A stretch of 64,000 bases of DNA, from positions 124,001-188,000 of the forward strand of contig NZ_BNEA01000001.1 in NCBI RefSeq assembly GCF_016860525.1, given 5' to 3'. Origin of the DNA: Streptomyces rubradiris. Its GTDB lineage: Bacteria > Actinomycetota > Actinomycetes > Streptomycetales > Streptomycetaceae. Under the pieces are notes generated by a model. It saw only the letters and a program-made list of their open reading frames with translations. It was not told where the DNA came from and made no database searches. A program made the position numbers and the translations under genes. Position 1 is the first letter of the stretch; each line of letters starts with the position of its first letter. Positions 62,774 through 64,000 of the stretch are shown here, one piece after another.

Positions 62774-63541
62774 ATGGCCGGACCGGTCCAGTCGATCGAG
62801 CGGGCCGCGGCGATCCTGCGGCTGCTCGCCGGCGGGCCCCGCCGACTCGGGCTCGGCGAGGTGGCGTCCTCGCTCGGGCTGGCCAAGGGCACCGCCCACG
62901 GCATTCTGCGCACGCTCCAGCACGTGGACTTCGTGGAGCAGGACGCGGCGACCGGGAAGTACCAGCTCGGGGCCGCCCTGCTGCACCTGGGCACCAGCTA
63001 CCTGGACGTCAACGAACTGCGCTCACGCTCCCTGAACTGGGCCGACGCCCTGGCCGCCCGCAGCGGGGAGGCGGTGCGGCTGGGCACCCCGCTGGAGGGC
63101 AGGGTCCTCGTCGTCCACCACGTGTTCCGGCCGGACGACAGCTTCCAGACCCTGGACGTGGGCGCGCTGCTGCCGCTGCACGCCTCCTCGCTCGGCAAGG
63201 TACTGCTGGCCTTCGGCACGGCGACGGCCGAACCGGACCGGGAGCCGGAGCCGGCGGCGTACACCCGGCACACGCTGGTCGATCCGGAGCGGCTCGCCCG
63301 GGCGCTCGCCGCCGTCCGGGAGGCCGGATGGGCGGCCGAGATCCAGGAGATGAGCATGGGCGAGGCCGGGATCGCCGCGCCGATCCGGGGGCACGGCGGG
63401 CTCGTCGTGGGCGCCATCGGGCTGTCCGGGCCGGTGGAGCGGATCTGCGACGGCCGGGGCCGGCCCCGGCCCGCGCTGATCAGCCTGGTCCGCGAGGCCG
63501 CCCGGGCGATCTCCAGAGACCTGGGAGCCGCCCGCTGGTAG
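62774..63541 (+). CDS. gylR: Glycerol operon regulator (IclR family)
   Basis: A 255-residue IclR-type repressor: the winged helix QSIERAAAILRLLAGGPRRL, LGEVASSLGLAKGTAHGILR and the effector domain (LLPLHASSLGKVLLAFG, IQEMSMGEAGIAAPIRGHGG) match GylR, which in Streptomyces represses glycerol uptake and use and responds to glycerol-3-phosphate. The glycerol kinase gene follows 45 bp downstream, supporting the assignment. Confidence 0.93.
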   Translation: MAGPVQSIERAAAILRLLAGGPRRLGLGEVASSLGLAKGTAHGILRTLQHVDFVEQDAATGKYQLGAALLHLGTSYLDVNELRSRSLNWADALAARSGEAVRLGTPLEGRVLVVHHVFRPDDSFQTLDVGALLPLHASSLGKVLLAFGTATAEPDREPEPAAYTRHTLVDPERLARALAAVREAGWAAEIQEMSMGEAGIAAPIRGHGGLVVGAIGLSGPVERICDGRGRPRPALISLVREAARAISRDLGAARW

Positions 63542-63586
63542 GCGGGACGGCCGCCCCCGGATCTCCGTCGGAAGGCAGACCCGATC

Positions 63587-64000
63587 ATGACGGAACGGTA
63601 TGTGATGTCGGTCGATCAGGGCACCAACTCGACCCGCTGCATCCTCTTCGACCACCGGGGGCGGCTGGTCTCGGTCGCGCAGCGGGAGCACCGGCAGCAC
63701 TTCCCGCGGCCCGGCTGGGTGGAGCACGACGCCGTCGAGATCTGGCAGAACCTGCGCCGGGTGGTGCCCGAGGCGCTGTCCGCCGCCGGCGTCGACAAGG
63801 CTCAGGTCGCCGCGATCGGAGTGGCCAACCAGCGGGAGACGACGGTGCTCTGGGACCGGCGGACCGGCGCCCCGACGGGCCGGGCGATCGTCTGGCAGGA
63901 CACCCGTACCGCGCCGCTGGTCGAGGACCTCCTGCGCGACCCCGGCGAGAGGTTCTTCCTCGACCGGTGCGCCCTGCCGCCCTCCACCTATTTCTCGGCG
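63587..64000 (+). CDS. glpK: Glycerol kinase, N-terminal part (cut by window edge)
   Basis: Phosphorylates glycerol to glycerol-3-phosphate. The 138 codons present show the FGGY-kinase phosphate-binding start YVMSVDQGTNSTRCILFDH, then PGWVEHDAVEIWQNL, AIGVANQRETTVLWDRRTG and AIVWQDTRTAP, all typical of GlpK. The ATG at 63587 follows GGAAGG. It directly follows gylR; the facilitator gene glpF, often between them, is absent here. The rest of the gene lies beyond the window. Confidence 0.95.
   Translation, partial: MTERYVMSVDQGTNSTRCILFDHRGRLVSVAQREHRQHFPRPGWVEHDAVEIWQNLRRVVPEALSAAGVDKAQVAAIGVANQRETTVLWDRRTGAPTGRAIVWQDTRTAPLVEDLLRDPGERFFLDRCALPPSTYFSA

Overview
The window is very GC-rich, with strong G/C bias at third codon positions, GTG starts and clear AGGAGG-type ribosome binding sites. 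Its families (GylR, SCO6745-like, DUF574 methyltransferase, SpoIIE phosphatases, class F sortase, many TetR/MarR/IclR regulators and LLM flavin enzymes) point to a Streptomyces or close relative. It reads as chromosomal accessory or arm sequence. No rRNA, CRISPR array, phage or origin was seen.

Layout. 1-1088: the start of a second-type cytochrome c oxidase locus (ctaD, ctaC). 1292-9039: a complete selenocysteine module. A formate dehydrogenase carries an in-frame UGA followed by a bacterial SECIS hairpin, and next to it lie selD, tRNA-Sec (selC), selB and selA. The selB reading frame runs antisense into selC and stops exactly opposite the UCA anticodon. 9191-15867: signalling and housekeeping genes (MASE1 membrane protein, SpoIIE phosphatase, small proteins), a drug exporter behind a short leader ORF and terminator that look like an attenuator, and an N-terminally extended GAPDH. 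15868-20790: an island of lower GC with possible IS footprints, a frameshifted TniQ-type gene, a helix-turn-helix protein and a methyltransferase.

20793-31413: secreted collagenase and PhoX-like phosphatase, then regulator/enzyme pairs (LysR; TetR with an LLM oxidoreductase and two palindromic operators; HxlR with an imine-reductase-like enzyme), an alpha-galactosidase remnant, and a TetR-SGNH hydrolase pair. 31439-33229: a class F sortase beside a secreted, charged surface protein with a repeated PRGGMHTGGG motif. 33537-44847: SCO6745-like protein, fructosamine-kinase-like protein, a two-gene graspetide (ATP-grasp RiPP) locus, a MocA-type oxidoreductase, a GNAT enzyme behind a small ORF, a membrane SpoIIE phosphatase, a P450, a YciO-like protein, dienelactone hydrolase and a GH64 beta-1,3-glucanase behind a LacI-type operator.

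44932-58027: a catabolic island in decay. Intact SDRs, IclR and TetR regulators, a flavin reductase, an LLM monooxygenase, an MFS exporter and an HSL-type hydrolase are interleaved with broken genes: a KshA-like steroid hydroxylase, an NtaA-type monooxygenase, a second LLM enzyme, a KstD-like flavoprotein and a tyrosine phosphatase. It looks like the remains of a steroid or similar ring-degrading pathway. 58107-64000: DUF574 methyltransferase, MarR regulator, LLM enzyme, DoxX-peroxiredoxin pair, an anti-sigma-like ATPase whose 3' end is tandemly duplicated, then gylR and the start of glpK, cut by the window edge.

All calls come from reading the sequence and remembered family motifs. No database search was run.
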